From Nicotiana tabacum (taxonomy: Eukaryota; Streptophyta; Magnoliopsida; Solanales; Solanaceae), in assembly GCF_000715075.1 (NCBI RefSeq), contig NC_134097.1, positions 70,713,190 through 70,777,189 of the forward strand: a DNA stretch of 64,000 nucleotides, given 5' to 3'. Below the pieces are notes generated by a model that saw only the letters and a program-made list of their open reading frames with translations, did no database searches and was not told the DNA's origin. Of the stretch, positions 33,377 through 44,230 are shown in pieces. Made by a program: the position numbers and the translations under genes. The first letter of the stretch is position 1, and the number at the start of each line of letters is the position of its first letter.

Positions 33377-34208
33377 ATCATTTTGACCCAGAACCACTGG
33401 TTCAGGGTTAAGAATTCGAGCTTAGAATAATTGTTGTTATTTGGCTTTATTTATTATCGGATTTTTACATGATATATGCTTAATGTGCTAAATGATGCTT
33501 TTACCGCTTTAATATTATCTGAATTGTGTATATAAAACTGCTACGAAACCCTTCTCTCTGAGTCTTCTGAATTTATGGTGTACACGTGCGCGTGACCCAC
33601 CTTTCTGTTAAAGTCATACCAAATAAGACGGAGTTGGGACAAGTAACTAGGCCGGGCAGACTTTCGTGCTCCCGGTACGTTGCCCCCACTTCGGCTCAAA
33701 CTGTCCGTTTGGGTAAGCCAGGTCTAGAACAATCAACCTCAGGTCTTACACTTAGAATAACTCAGCCATGTACCGGATCCCTAGTAGGAACGTTTATTTG
33801 CATCACGTGCATTTGACTTAGGGGACTCAACACAGGGGTTGGGTCTGTCTAGGACAGGTGAACCCAAAATAAAAAGACCATCCTGATGCATCCTACTTGC
33901 TATATGTGCATTCATTTGCTTCGAACATGCTTGCTGACCGGTTTAAATAAATTATGGTGAGAGCTGAGGAATAAAATAGGTCTTCATAAATAAAAAGAAA
34001 ATGAAAAAAAAAATAGAATATATATATACATAAAAAATATATAGTTTTCAAATTTTGAAATAAAGGTATCAAATCTTGAAAATAATTTGAAAAAATTCCC
34101 AAAAAAAAAAAATATAGTTTTAAGTCTTGAAATAGTTTGACTGAAAATGATTGGAGTATGTTTTCGAAATAAGTCTTAACTTTATTAAATTAAAATTTCA
34201 GATACAAA
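33377..34208 (+). other. Ogre 5' untranslated leader
   Basis: About 830 bp without a supported gene; the last third is very A/T-rich with homopolymer runs. ORF1 follows. Confidence 0.6.
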
Positions 34209-36262
34209 ATGAGCACCACACAAAACCCTTTCTCCGCAAATACAGAGGAGTTTTTATTCCAGCTTCAAATGTGGTGGTGTGAATTAGGTGAAGATGGTCA
34301 AAAGTGGGTCATCAAGCATCTGGGAAATCTCCCGGACATTATGAAGGTAAAACCCCGCGAGGATCTGATTGCGGCATTAGTGACTTTTTGGGACCCTGTT
34401 CACAATGTCTTTCGTTTTTCTGACTTCGAGCTCACTCCTACATTAGAGGAGGTAGCCGGATATGTTGGTTTTGACGGAAGTTTAAGGAATCAAAGCTTAA
34501 TATTCACGAAGGCTCCCTCGGTACATCGATTCTTCGGTCTTCTGAACATCAGCAGTCAAATCAGGAAAAGCAATGTCATCAACGGATGTTGTTCTTTCAA
34601 CTTTTTGTATTCAAGGTTCGGAAAGTCAGATGGGTTCGAAATTCATGAGAAAGGCCTTACTAACAAACAAGACAAAGACACATGGCAGGTTCACCGTCGT
34701 TTCGCCTTCATGGTGGCTTTTCTAGGAATCATGGTCTTCCCGAACAAAGAACAAACAATCGATATTCGCACCGCAAAAGTTGTGCAAATCCTCACCTCCA
34801 AGGAAAACCACACCATTGTTCCCATCATTCTCTCAGACATTTATCGGGCTTTGACTTTATGTAAAGCAGGAGCGAAAGTCTTCGAAGGATGCGAAATTTT
34901 GTTGCAAATGTGGCTGATTGAACATCTCCAACAACAGCCCAAGATCATACAGTACAGGCCAAACAACGATAATTACATCGAGGGTTATGAGGAAAGAGTG
35001 AAAAATTATCAGGTTCCAGAAGGGACAAAAGCATGGGTATCTCGGCTAAGGGCTCTAACGGCAAATCAAATTGAATGGACTCTGGGATGGCTACCAATGA
35101 GGGAAGTGATACATATGTCAAACTCAAATAGTTATTTGCTACTATTGGGATTGAGAAGCATCCAGCCGTACGCGCCATTGAGAGTCTTAAGGCAACTAGG
35201 AAGATATCAGGTAGTCCCCGATGATGAAGATTTGAGCACACCAGAAATCGAATTACACCCAGAGGCCACTATCCCTGAGGCGTTACTTCAACAGATGTGG
35301 AATGGGTGTCGATACTTAAAAAGCGATACTCAAGTCCCAGACACCACAAAGGGTGAGATAAATCCCGGATATGCAAGGTGGTTCGAGAAACGGTCTCGCG
35401 TGGACGATGTACCAGAACCTGAGCTGAGAAGGCCGATTAAAAGACCCCATATTCAAAACTTCAATGATAAAATCCAAGAGCGGTTGATTTGGGGAGAAAA
35501 AGAGAAGGGGTACAAAGCAACTATCCACGCCCTAAAGGAAAATCTAAGGAACCTCAGTCTGGAGAAGGAGCTGAAGGCGAGAAGAAGAGTCTAGCCTGTG
35601 AGAATGAAAGTCTTCATGCTCGATTCTTGAAAATGAAAAAGGCTTCTGAAACGCCAATGAGGAATTGGAAGGATCAAAAAACCATCGCCAAACTTTTTGA
35701 AAGAATGCAGGATTATGATTCCATTCTTGCTGCAAAAGAAAGGGCGTTGAGCAAAGCAAAAGAAAGGGTCCAACAATTAAACGAAGAAGCCAGATCTGAT
35801 AAGGAACGCCAAAATAGGCAATCCGAGAAAGACAGGGCACAATTCGAGAAGGAAAAAGACCATTGGATACGATCAGGAGACCAACTTCATGCACAACTAG
35901 AAGAGGCAACAAGATACAGAGAGCATCAACAAGCGGACACTGAGAGAGAAAGAGCGCAGATGAGATTAGAGCAGGCCAGACTCCGAGCTCTATTAGAGTC
36001 AGCCCTAGATCGTGAAGGCCGTATCCGAGATGTAGCCACCACTCGCCAGCAGCAATTGCAGGATCAAGGTCAACGTCTCCAAGATTTCAGGGCACAGATC
36101 CACGACCTGGCGGTTTACACCTCTCAAAGTTATGTAAACTGCCAAGGCATGGATTATGAAAGGTTTACCGAGCATGCACCCACCTTTGCCCGTCATCTAG
36201 CAGTGGAGTTGGAAAGGATGTATCGAACATTGGGAGGACATCCGGGTCAAGCCCCGCCTTGA
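34209..36262 (+). pseudogene. Ogre ORF1 (plant-mobile-domain-like plus coiled coil), one frameshift
   Basis: Extra ORF between the primer site and gag, a known Ogre feature whose function is unknown. The first frame (34209-35594, 461 aa) has an N-terminal globular region (about residues 1-300) with FRFSDFELTPTLEEVAGYVG, like the plant mobile domain / DUF7745-type proteins. The second frame (to 36262) continues as a charged, Glu/Lys/Arg/Gln-rich coiled coil (about 35600-36060) and ends PGQAPP. The two frames overlap at 35489-35594 with a -1 offset. The sequence near 35576-35590 reads smoothly if one base was lost there, so I interpret a 1-nt deletion rather than two genes. ATG 34209 is the first start after the leader. 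Confidence 0.8.
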
Positions 36263-36849
36263 ACAAATGATCTAATAATTTACAACACAAGTGGAAAGTG
36301 GGGCACGTTATGAGATGTTAAGAATTGTATCTTTTTATTTCAATTTGAATGTGTGTGTTTCAAGACATTGTTTTTACAAAGTTTTCAAATGTAATGTTGT
36401 TCATTTTCTTTGATGTGTATTTCAAGACATTGTTTTACAAAGTTTTCAAATGTAATGTTTGTTCATTTTCTTTTATAAATGTTAGCCTCATGGCAGAACT
36501 ACGCCTGGTCTGATTCACGCGGGGACGTGATACGTAGGCAATCCCCATAAGATTCGACCGCTTTTAATAAATAAAGAAAAGAAAATGTAAATAAAATAAA
36601 ACGCAGGGTTTCGCAAAATACTTTAAAGAGACGAATGAGCAAACCGGGATGACGCATGTGGTTTGAAGCAAAGCATGTAGAAACGGTTAACTGCCTAGGT
36701 GCATTGCATCCTCTATGTGTTATGATCAAATCTGTTAAGCTCTAACACTAACAAAGTTTGTTGTTGTCTGATACCAGACAATTAGTTGTTAAAGAATTCT
36801 GGCAACACATTCATACCAAACCAGATCCAAAGGACCGGTAGCAACAAGC
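36263..36849 (+). other. Ogre ORF1-gag spacer with a 62-bp tandem duplication
   Basis: TTTCAAGACATTG...CATTTTCTTT is duplicated at 36358-36475 with a 62-bp period. The structured motif copy 1 lies at 36496-36559. No coding sequence. Confidence 0.75.
36496..36559 (+). ncRNA. Candidate structured RNA motif, copy 1
   Basis: GAACTACGCCTGGTCTGAT, then stem TCACG/CGTGA (6-nt loop), T, ACGTAGGC; the outer stem is CTACG/CGTAG. A second small stem AATC/GATT (36540-36543 with 36551-36554) is followed by CGACC. Copies 2 and 3 at 44231 and 48631 keep both stems with different bases. Confidence 0.55.
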
Positions 36850-38991
36850 ATGACTACTTTGGAGAATAGCAATGAGGAAGAAAGGCCGATGAGCCAGTTG
36901 TTAAAAGAAGCGATGGAAAAGATTGAAAGGATGGGACTAGAAATGAATGCAATGCAACTAGCCCTAGCCAAAACACAAAAGAGTCCCGAAACACTGGGAC
37001 ACATGCCGGAGTACCCTCACTCTGGCCCTTCCACAAGCCGCCCAAATCCCCTCTATCATCAAGAAAGAAGCCCTCATGATTCCCAAGCTCCACCACCCCA
37101 TCAACCTCTCCCAACACCCAACATTCCCATTTTTGTGGGACCTGCATCAGCCCCTTTGCAGCGAACGACCAGTGAGCCATTGTTTCAGGCTCACGATACC
37201 CAATACTATCCCCCTGAGCCTACATTCCATGCACCCGAACCACAGGCTTACAATCCACATTTGGAAGTACCGGCAGAGGTTGAAAAGCCAGTTAAGGCCC
37301 CTGAACAGGATGAAGTGTTGAGAAAGTTCAAAAGCCTGGAGCAATCCTTCAGGAACTTGCACGGGCTGGGCAATCAAGTAAGCGTGGCATACAAAGATCT
37401 GTGCCCTTTCCCAGACGTCCAACTCCCGGCTGGGTTCAAGATGCCCAAGTTTGATTTATATGAAGGGCACGGTGATCCCATGGCACATTTGCGGGGATTC
37501 TGTAGCAAAATGAGAGGGGCAGGAGGCAAGGACGAGCTTTTGATAGCTTATTTCGGCCAAAGCCTGAGCGGATCTGCACTGGAGTGGTATACCAGGCAGG
37601 ATTTCAGCAGGTGGTACACGTGGGATGATCTGGCGCAGGCTTTTGCAGGTCATTTCCAGTACAATCTAGAGATAGTCCCTGACCGTCTCACGTTATTAAG
37701 AACTGGGAAGAAACCCGGGGAAAGTTTTCGCGAGTTCGGGTTCCGCTGGAGAGAACAAGCAGCTAGAGTCGATCCTCCCATGAGAGAGGGAGAGATGGTG
37801 GACTATTTTTTGCAGACATTGGATCCAACCTACTTTAGTCACTTGGTGACAACGGTTGGAAAATCTTTTAACGAGGTGGTCAAAATAGGGGTCATGATAG
37901 AAGAAGGTTTGAGGTCGGACAAGATCTTGAACTATTCGGCACTTAAGGCCACAACCCAGGCTATTCAAAGCGGCACGGGAGGTGCATTGAGAAGAAAGAA
38001 AGAAGAGGTTTCCACGATCGAGGCAGGCAGTTGGTCCAGGGCTGGCAGGCCGCATTACAACCAACCCAGGCCTCACAGGTCAAACTACCCATACAACCCA
38101 CCACAAAATTTCTATCCACCTCGAGAACCACATTGTTCCATACACCAAGCCCAGGTATACACTCAGCCTCCGGTTCGCCCACAATGGCGCGCACCGGCTC
38201 CCCAGAACATATATGCACCACCACAAAACACCTACCCTCCACCAAGGGCATATAGAAACCCTTCAGGGGCAGGTTTCCGGGGAAATCCAGATGCTAGGAA
38301 TGATAGGTTGCGGAAGCAAAGAACCTTCACAGAGCTGGGAGAAACCTACACCGCTTTGTTCCACAAGCTGCGGCAATTGGGTTTGGTTAGTCCTGTCCAT
38401 ACTCGGGAACCAAATCCCCCACCTCAGAATTTGGATCGTTCAATCAGTTGTGAATACTGTTCAGGGATGCTCGGGCACGATACCGAGAAGTGCTGGAAGT
38501 TAAGACATGCCATACAGGATCTTATTGACACCAATAAGATCGAGGTCCAGACACCGGAGGCTCCTAACATCAACCAAAACCCACTGCCAGCGCACCGCGA
38601 AACTCACATGATTGAGTTGGTGTGTGAGGGAGGAGAATTAAGAAAACCCTCACAAACAGTGATGATGATCCAAGCCGCCCCGAAAGAGGTCTTAACCAGT
38701 GGAGGAACGAGTGTACAGTCGCAGGGAGAAGGCGTCAAGCCGGTAGTGATATTGGGGAAGAGCCCGTCCGTCATAGCAAGCAAACCCGAGCCAAGCAAGT
38801 TGGTAATACCAGGGATCCTGCCCACACCGGCAGTCGTGTTGAAAGGGGTATGTAGAGAACGGGTGACCATAAAGCCTGTGGTCCAACTGCCGATGATTGA
38901 CAGCAGGGCTGTGCCCTGGAAATATGAAAAGGCAGTGGTGACGTACCAAGGAAAACAGGTGGAAGAAGTCAGTTGGAAGCGCAAGGGCTGA
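36850..38991 (+). CDS. Ogre Gag
   Basis: 713-residue open frame, intact. It would form the particle and bind genomic RNA. A short coiled N-terminus (residues 1-50) leads to a Pro/His-rich linker (about 55-150). The retrotransposon Gag core is about 195-380 (FDLYEGHGDPMAHLRGF, LSGSALEWYTRQDFSRW, FREFGFRWREQAARV), followed by a Pro/Tyr/Asn/Arg-rich low-complexity region (about 395-480) and a knuckle CX2CX5HX4C (CEYCSGMLGHDTEKC, about 534-548). Start ATG 36850 is the first after the spacer and gives a conventional N-terminus. The last 64 nt overlap the protease frame (-1). This is one of the two undamaged sense frames of the element. Confidence 0.92.
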   Translation: MTTLENSNEEERPMSQLLKEAMEKIERMGLEMNAMQLALAKTQKSPETLGHMPEYPHSGPSTSRPNPLYHQERSPHDSQAPPPHQPLPTPNIPIFVGPASAPLQRTTSEPLFQAHDTQYYPPEPTFHAPEPQAYNPHLEVPAEVEKPVKAPEQDEVLRKFKSLEQSFRNLHGLGNQVSVAYKDLCPFPDVQLPAGFKMPKFDLYEGHGDPMAHLRGFCSKMRGAGGKDELLIAYFGQSLSGSALEWYTRQDFSRWYTWDDLAQAFAGHFQYNLEIVPDRLTLLRTGKKPGESFREFGFRWREQAARVDPPMREGEMVDYFLQTLDPTYFSHLVTTVGKSFNEVVKIGVMIEEGLRSDKILNYSALKATTQAIQSGTGGALRRKKEEVSTIEAGSWSRAGRPHYNQPRPHRSNYPYNPPQNFYPPREPHCSIHQAQVYTQPPVRPQWRAPAPQNIYAPPQNTYPPPRAYRNPSGAGFRGNPDARNDRLRKQRTFTELGETYTALFHKLRQLGLVSPVHTREPNPPPQNLDRSISCEYCSGMLGHDTEKCWKLRHAIQDLIDTNKIEVQTPEAPNINQNPLPAHRETHMIELVCEGGELRKPSQTVMMIQAAPKEVLTSGGTSVQSQGEGVKPVVILGKSPSVIASKPEPSKLVIPGILPTPAVVLKGVCRERVTIKPVVQLPMIDSRAVPWKYEKAVVTYQGKQVEEVSWKRKG

Positions 38992-40316
38992 CTCGATCAG
39001 GTCGATGTTTTGCTCCGGTGGAGTTAAGAAAAACCAACCCAGTGGCAACCAAGAAGCCAGTGTCAGAAGAAGAGGCTGAAGAATTCCTGAGGAAGATGAA
39101 AGTACAAGACTATTCTGTGGTTGAGCAGCTGAGAAAAACACCTGCCCAGATCTCACTATTGTCATTACTCCTCCATTCCGAGGAACATCGTCGGGCCCTG
39201 TTAAAGATATTGAACGAGGCCCATGTACCCAGTGAGATTTCTGTAAACCACCTGGAAACCATTGCCAGCAAGATTTTCGAGGTGAACAGAGTGACATTCT
39301 CAGATGATGACCTGCCGGTGGAAGGAACGGAGCACAATAAAGCTCTATACCTAGCTGTCAAATGTGAAGGCTCGGTGGTAACCCGAGTATTGGTGGATAA
39401 CGGCTCAAGCGCCAATATTTGTCCATTATCCACCCTGGACCAGTTAAAGATTGACCGTGGAAGAATCCGGGAGAATAGCATCTGTGTCCGGGGGTTTGAC
39501 GGAAACGGAACAGCCACTGTGGGGGATGTTGTACTTGAACTGACCATTGGTCCGGTCCTGTTTACCATGGAATTCCAGGTGTTGGACGCCACGGTATCTT
39601 ATAACCTGCTGTTAGGACGACCCTGGATTCATGCAGCCAAGGCGGTGCCTTCCACCCTACATCAGACGGTGAAGTTCGAGTGGGAAAGACAAGAGGTCGT
39701 GTTACACGGCGAGGATACAGCATGCACCATGGGCGGAACCATTGTGCCTTTCATAGAGACCACTGATGACAAAGGTCCTTGGGTCTACCAGATTCTCGAT
39801 ACAGGGTCGGCCAACAAAATTTCTGAAGGAGAAATCATCCCGCACCCTAGGGTAGCTGCCGCAATAGTCATGATGGTATCAGAAATGCTGGGTAATGGAT
39901 TTGTGCCGGGAAAAGGCTTGGGAGTCGAGCTTCAAGGGATAGTCCAACCTGTCTCCCTTCCTAAGAATCTGGAAACTTTCGGGTTGGGGTTCAAACCAAC
40001 CGCAGCAGACAGGAAGCAAGCGCGAAAAATGAAGAAGAGGGTCTGGTTTCTGCCTAAACCAGTGCCACGCCTCTCAAGGTCTTTTGTTAAAGCAAGTGAC
40101 AAGGGGTCACCGATCCCAAAGATTCGAGGACCTTTGATCGGTATAAATGAAGACCTCAATCAGAGTTTTGAGAGGCTGTTCGCGGATGTCAGTATGGTGG
40201 AAGCTGGAGAAGGTTCCAGCAGAGCAGAGATACAATTTGTGGGGCCTGAGGCCAAGACCAACAATTGGACGGTTACTCCTCTTCCTGTCCGAGGGAGTCT
40301 TGGTAGTAGGCTTTGA
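38928..40316 (+). CDS. Ogre aspartic protease with G-patch-like segment
   Basis: Open from 38928 (after TGA 38925-27) to TGA 40314-16 in the -1 frame relative to gag. There is no ATG at the front, so it probably needs frameshifting or splicing, or the shift is damage. It would cleave the polyprotein. Numbered from 38973: active site VLVDNGSSANICPL (about residues 140-153; Asp-Asn-Gly-Ser instead of Asp-Thr/Ser-Gly), then LLLGRPWIH (about 213). A Gly-rich segment GNGFVPGKGLGVELQG (about 306-321) followed by basic ARKMKKR resembles a G-patch, which some retroviral proteases also carry. The frame ends close to the putative Ogre intron. Confidence 0.85.
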   Translation, partial: KGSGDVPRKTGGRSQLEAQGLTRSGRCFAPVELRKTNPVATKKPVSEEEAEEFLRKMKVQDYSVVEQLRKTPAQISLLSLLLHSEEHRRALLKILNEAHVPSEISVNHLETIASKIFEVNRVTFSDDDLPVEGTEHNKALYLAVKCEGSVVTRVLVDNGSSANICPLSTLDQLKIDRGRIRENSICVRGFDGNGTATVGDVVLELTIGPVLFTMEFQVLDATVSYNLLLGRPWIHAAKAVPSTLHQTVKFEWERQEVVLHGEDTACTMGGTIVPFIETTDDKGPWVYQILDTGSANKISEGEIIPHPRVAAAIVMMVSEMLGNGFVPGKGLGVELQGIVQPVSLPKNLETFGLGFKPTAADRKQARKMKKRVWFLPKPVPRLSRSFVKASDKGSPIPKIRGPLIGINEDLNQSFERLFADVSMVEAGEGSSRAEIQFVGPEAKTNNWTVTPLPVRGSLGSRL

Positions 40317-40506
40317 TTAATGTTTTGTTTGTTTGTTTGTTTGATCGGATTATTCAAGGGTGTAATCCAAATTTTACTTTCGTTTTAGTAAAAGTGTGAA
40401 CCCTTTTATCCCGCAAATTTAATAAAGTTCTTTTCTTTCGTCCCATTTTAATTTTTGTTTTGTTCTTTTCTTTCTGAACAGTTCTCTTTTTACTGGTTCT
40501 AATGAC
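40317..40506 (+). other. Ogre protease-RT gap, putative intron
   Basis: T-rich 190-bp gap. Ogre elements are described as splicing an intron between protease and RT. A good acceptor candidate is the pyrimidine tract ending TTTCTGAACAG at 40471-40481. I could not select a donor that keeps the frame with confidence. Confidence 0.5.
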
Positions 40507-42654
40507 ATGGCATGCACAGCGGATCTTCGACCTAGTCTAATAAATCAATCTGAAACCGACTCAATGATGCAAAAGGTCGTTTGTGACGATGAATCTGAAT
40601 GTGACGAAGGTGAAGCCTTCGAAGAAATAAACAGAGAACTGTGCCAATTTGAAGAGAAACCCAAGCCTAACCTAAATGACACCGAGGCTGTGAATCTAGG
40701 AGACGCTGATAACGTCCAAGAGACCAAAATTAGCATCCACATTGAGCCGAATGTCAGAGCAGAATTGATCAAAACTCTCATGGAATTCAAAGATGTTTTT
40801 GCATGGTCATATGATGATATGCCTGGGTTAAGCACCAATTTAGTGGTTCACAAATTACCCACTGACCCGGCATACCCTCCGGTCAAGCAAAAACTAAGGA
40901 AATTTAAAACAGAAATGAGTGTAAAGATCAAGGAAGAAGTAATTAAGCAGTTACAATCGAAGGTCATTCGGGTCACTCGATATCCCGAATGGTTGGCCAA
41001 TGTGGTACCAGTCCCAAAGAAGGATGGAAAAATTAGGGTGTGCGTTGACTACCGCAACCTCAACAAAGCAAGTCCCAAGGACAATTTTCCCCTGCCCAAT
41101 ATTCATATCTTGATCGACAATTGCGCAGGGCGCGAGATTGGATCCTTTGTGGATTGCTATGCGGGTTATCATCAGATCCTAATGGACAAGGAGGATGCTG
41201 AGAAGACAGCGTTTATTACTCCATGGGGAACCTATTGCTATCGGGTAATGCCGTTCGGATTAAAGAACGCCAGGACAATGTACATGCGGGCAATGACTGC
41301 CGTGTTTCATGACATGATACACAAGGAAATTGAGGTGTACGTCGATGATGTGATCATCAAATCTTGGCGTCGGGAGGACCATGTAGCAGACCTAAGGAGA
41401 TTTTTCCAAAGACTCCGAAGGTATGATATCAAGCTTAACCCGGCCAAATGCGCATTCGGAGTTCCATCATTAAAGTTGCTAGGATTCATCGTCAGTCGAC
41501 GGGGGATTGAGTTAGACCCATCCAAAATTGAATCCATCCGAGATTTGCCACCGCCAAGGAACAAAACAGAGGTAATGAGTTTGCTGGGTAGACTCAATTA
41601 TATCAGCAGGTTCATCGCTCAACTCACAGCAACTTGTGAGCCCATATTTCGGTTGCTGAGAAAGGATGCTGCGGTAGGTTGGACAGCAGAGTGTCAGGAG
41701 GCCTTCGACCAAATCAAAGGGTATCTGTCTAATCCACCCGTATTGGTCCCGCCTAAGCCCGGGAAACCCCTAATCCTTTACCTAACGGTCTTGGAAAATT
41801 CATTTGGTTGTGTACTGGGGCAACATGATGACACAGGAAGGAAGGAACATGCCATCTACTATCTTAGCAAGAAATTCACAGTGCATGAGGTCAAGTACAC
41901 TCAACTCGAGAAAACATGCTGCGCCCTAACTTGGGTAGCTCAGAAGTTGAAACACTACCTGTCTTCATATACTACTTATCTCATATCCCGTTTGGACCCA
42001 TTGAAGTATATCTTTCAGAAACCTATGCCCACGGGAAGGTTGGCAAAGTGGCAAATTCTGCTCACAGAGTTTGATATCATCTACGTAACATGGACGGCCA
42101 TGAAAGCCCAGGCACTGGTAGACCATTTGGCAGAGAATCCCGTTGATGAAAAATACGAGCCTTTAAGAACGTATTTTCCTGACGAAGAGGTGATGCATAC
42201 GAATGAGTTGGAATTACCTGAGGAACCGGGTTGGAAGCTTTTCTTCGATGGAGCTGCAAACGCAAAAGGGGTTGGAATAGGAGCAGTACTCATTTCTGAA
42301 ACAGGACGACATTATCCTGTTACGGCTCAACTCCGCTTCTATTGCACCAACAATATGGCCGAGTATGAGGCTTGCATTCTGGATCTGCGCTTGGCTGCTG
42401 ACATGGATGTCCAAGACGTCTTGGTCTTGGGAGATTCGGACCTCTTGGTACATCAAATTCAGGGTGAATGGGAAACACGAGATCTAAAGCTCATACCATA
42501 CCGACAATGCTTGCATGATCTGAGCAAGCAGTTTCAATCGGTGAAATTCAAACACATTCTGAGAGTTCACAATGAGGTTGCGGATGCCTTAGCCACCTTA
42601 GCATCAATGCTGCACCACCCTGACAAAATGTATGTTGATCCTCTACACATCTAG
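40507..42654 (+). CDS. Ogre RT / RNase H / archaeal-type RNase H
   Basis: 715-residue open frame starting at ATG 40507, though the real boundary depends on splicing or processing. RT spans about residues 100-330 with VDYRNLNKASPKDNFPLPN, FVDCYAGYHQI and catalytic YVDD near 277. The gypsy-type RNase H (about 400-510) reads LILYLTVLENSFGCVL, lacking the usual first Asp. The second, archaeal-type RNase H (about 575-710) keeps FFDGAANAKG, AEYEACI, GDSDLLV and NEVADALA, the D-E-D-D set. The TAG at 42652-54 falls in the normal linker to integrase, which resumes in the same frame, so it is a nonsense mutation (CAG to TAG would fit). Confidence 0.92.
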   Translation: MACTADLRPSLINQSETDSMMQKVVCDDESECDEGEAFEEINRELCQFEEKPKPNLNDTEAVNLGDADNVQETKISIHIEPNVRAELIKTLMEFKDVFAWSYDDMPGLSTNLVVHKLPTDPAYPPVKQKLRKFKTEMSVKIKEEVIKQLQSKVIRVTRYPEWLANVVPVPKKDGKIRVCVDYRNLNKASPKDNFPLPNIHILIDNCAGREIGSFVDCYAGYHQILMDKEDAEKTAFITPWGTYCYRVMPFGLKNARTMYMRAMTAVFHDMIHKEIEVYVDDVIIKSWRREDHVADLRRFFQRLRRYDIKLNPAKCAFGVPSLKLLGFIVSRRGIELDPSKIESIRDLPPPRNKTEVMSLLGRLNYISRFIAQLTATCEPIFRLLRKDAAVGWTAECQEAFDQIKGYLSNPPVLVPPKPGKPLILYLTVLENSFGCVLGQHDDTGRKEHAIYYLSKKFTVHEVKYTQLEKTCCALTWVAQKLKHYLSSYTTYLISRLDPLKYIFQKPMPTGRLAKWQILLTEFDIIYVTWTAMKAQALVDHLAENPVDEKYEPLRTYFPDEEVMHTNELELPEEPGWKLFFDGAANAKGVGIGAVLISETGRHYPVTAQLRFYCTNNMAEYEACILDLRLAADMDVQDVLVLGDSDLLVHQIQGEWETRDLKLIPYRQCLHDLSKQFQSVKFKHILRVHNEVADALATLASMLHHPDKMYVDPLHI

Positions 42655-43958
42655 GTCCGTGATCAGCACGCTTACTGCAATGCCGTAGAAGAAGAAGCAG
42701 ATGGCGAACCCTGGTTTCATGATATCAAGGAATACCTCAGGATGGGGATATATCCGGAACATGCCTCTGGAGACCAAAAAGAGCCCTTCGGCGTTTGTCG
42801 AATGGATTCTTCCTCAGTGGGGGAATATTGTACAAAAGAACCCCGGATTTGGGATTGTTGAGATGCATAGATGCCAGGCAGGCAACGACGGTTATGGCAG
42901 AAGTACATACTGGAGTTTGTGGGCCACACATGAGCGGATATGTATTGGCAAGAAAAATCCTTCGAACAGGGTGTTATTGGCTCACCATGGAACACGACTG
43001 TATCACTTTCGTGAGGAAATTCCATCAGTGCCAAATACATGGAGATTTGATCCATTCTCCGCCAACAGAATTACATACAATGTTAGCACCCTGGCCGTTT
43101 GTGGCATGAGGCATGGATGTCATTGGGCCCATCGAGCCAGCAGCATCCAACGGTCATAGGTTCATTCTAGTGACCATTGATTACTTCACCAAATGGGTTG
43201 AGGCTAAAACCTTCAAATTAGTAACCAAGAAGGCAGTGGTGGACTTTGTTCACTCCCATATCATCTGCAGATTTGGGATCCCAAAAGTGATCATCACGGA
43301 TAACGGTGCGAATCTTAATAGCAGCCTGATGAGAGAGGTATGCCAACAATTCAAGATTATACACCGCAACTCCACCCCATATCGTCCCAAGGCGAATGGA
43401 GCAGTCGAAGCAGCCAATAAGAATATCAAGAAGATACTGCGAAAAATGGTGGAAGGGTCCAAACAATGGCACGAGAAATTACCCTTTGCCTTGTTGGGTT
43501 ACCGCACTACCGTCCGGACTTCCATAGGCACAACTCCTTATTTGTTGGTGTATGGAAATGAGGCCGTGATACCAGCGGAGGTCGAAATTACGTCCCTCCG
43601 AATTGTCGCTGAAGCCGGGATTGATGACGATGAATGGGTCAAAGCTCGATTGGAACAGTTGAGCCTGATAGATGAGAAAAGATTGGCAGCAGTGTGCCAT
43701 GGTCAGCTGTACCAGAAGAGAATGGCAAGAGCGTATAATAAGAAGGTGCGCCCCAGGAAGTTTGAAGTAGGGCAACAAGTATTGAAGAAGATCCTCCCAC
43801 ATCAGGTCGAGGCAAAAGGCAAATTCGCCCCAAATTGGCAAGGGCCTTATATCGTGACCAGAGTATTGTCCAACGGTGCTTTGTGTTTGACAGATGTCGA
43901 AGGTAGATGTGTCGACATGGCTATCAATTCAGATGCAGTCAAGAGATATTATGCGTAA
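42655..43958 (+). pseudogene. Ogre integrase, shifted and interrupted
   Basis: The pol frame continues after TAG 42652 to about 42776, where an A run seems one base short and the frame moves by -1 (42795-43958). TGA at 43107-43109 replaces what is usually a Trp codon just before GMDVIGP. Zinc region: H-x-H pair near 42910-42935 and C-x2-C-like CITFVRKFHQC near 43003. Catalytic core: Asp in VTIDYFTKWVEA, Asp in ITDNGANL, Glu in GAVEAANK. The C-terminus has GPYIVTRVLSNGALCL (GPY/F-like module) and ends RYYA. It would integrate the cDNA, but is inactive in this copy. Confidence 0.88.
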
Positions 43959-44230
43959 TTTCTTTAATTATGGCAATTATTCGGTTTGTTTGTTTGTATT
44001 TGGCATTTATTGGATAATGAGATGACGGAGGCAATTCTTTCTTCTACCCAAACACTGTTTAACCCTTGCTTCCCCCTTTGAGCCTTAAGTTATTCTTTCA
44101 TACCCCTCTTTTGGAATCAATAATGGGAAAGACATGAAAAAAAAGAAAAAGAAAAGAAAAAGAAAGAAAAATGAAAAGAAGGAAAAGAAAAAAAGAAGAA
44201 GATAAAATCACAAGAAATACAAAACTGTGG

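Noticed and set aside
35489..36262. Separate second gene downstream of Ogre ORF1
   Set aside because: The overlap and smooth coiled-coil continuation fit one ORF with a 1-nt deletion better than two genes.
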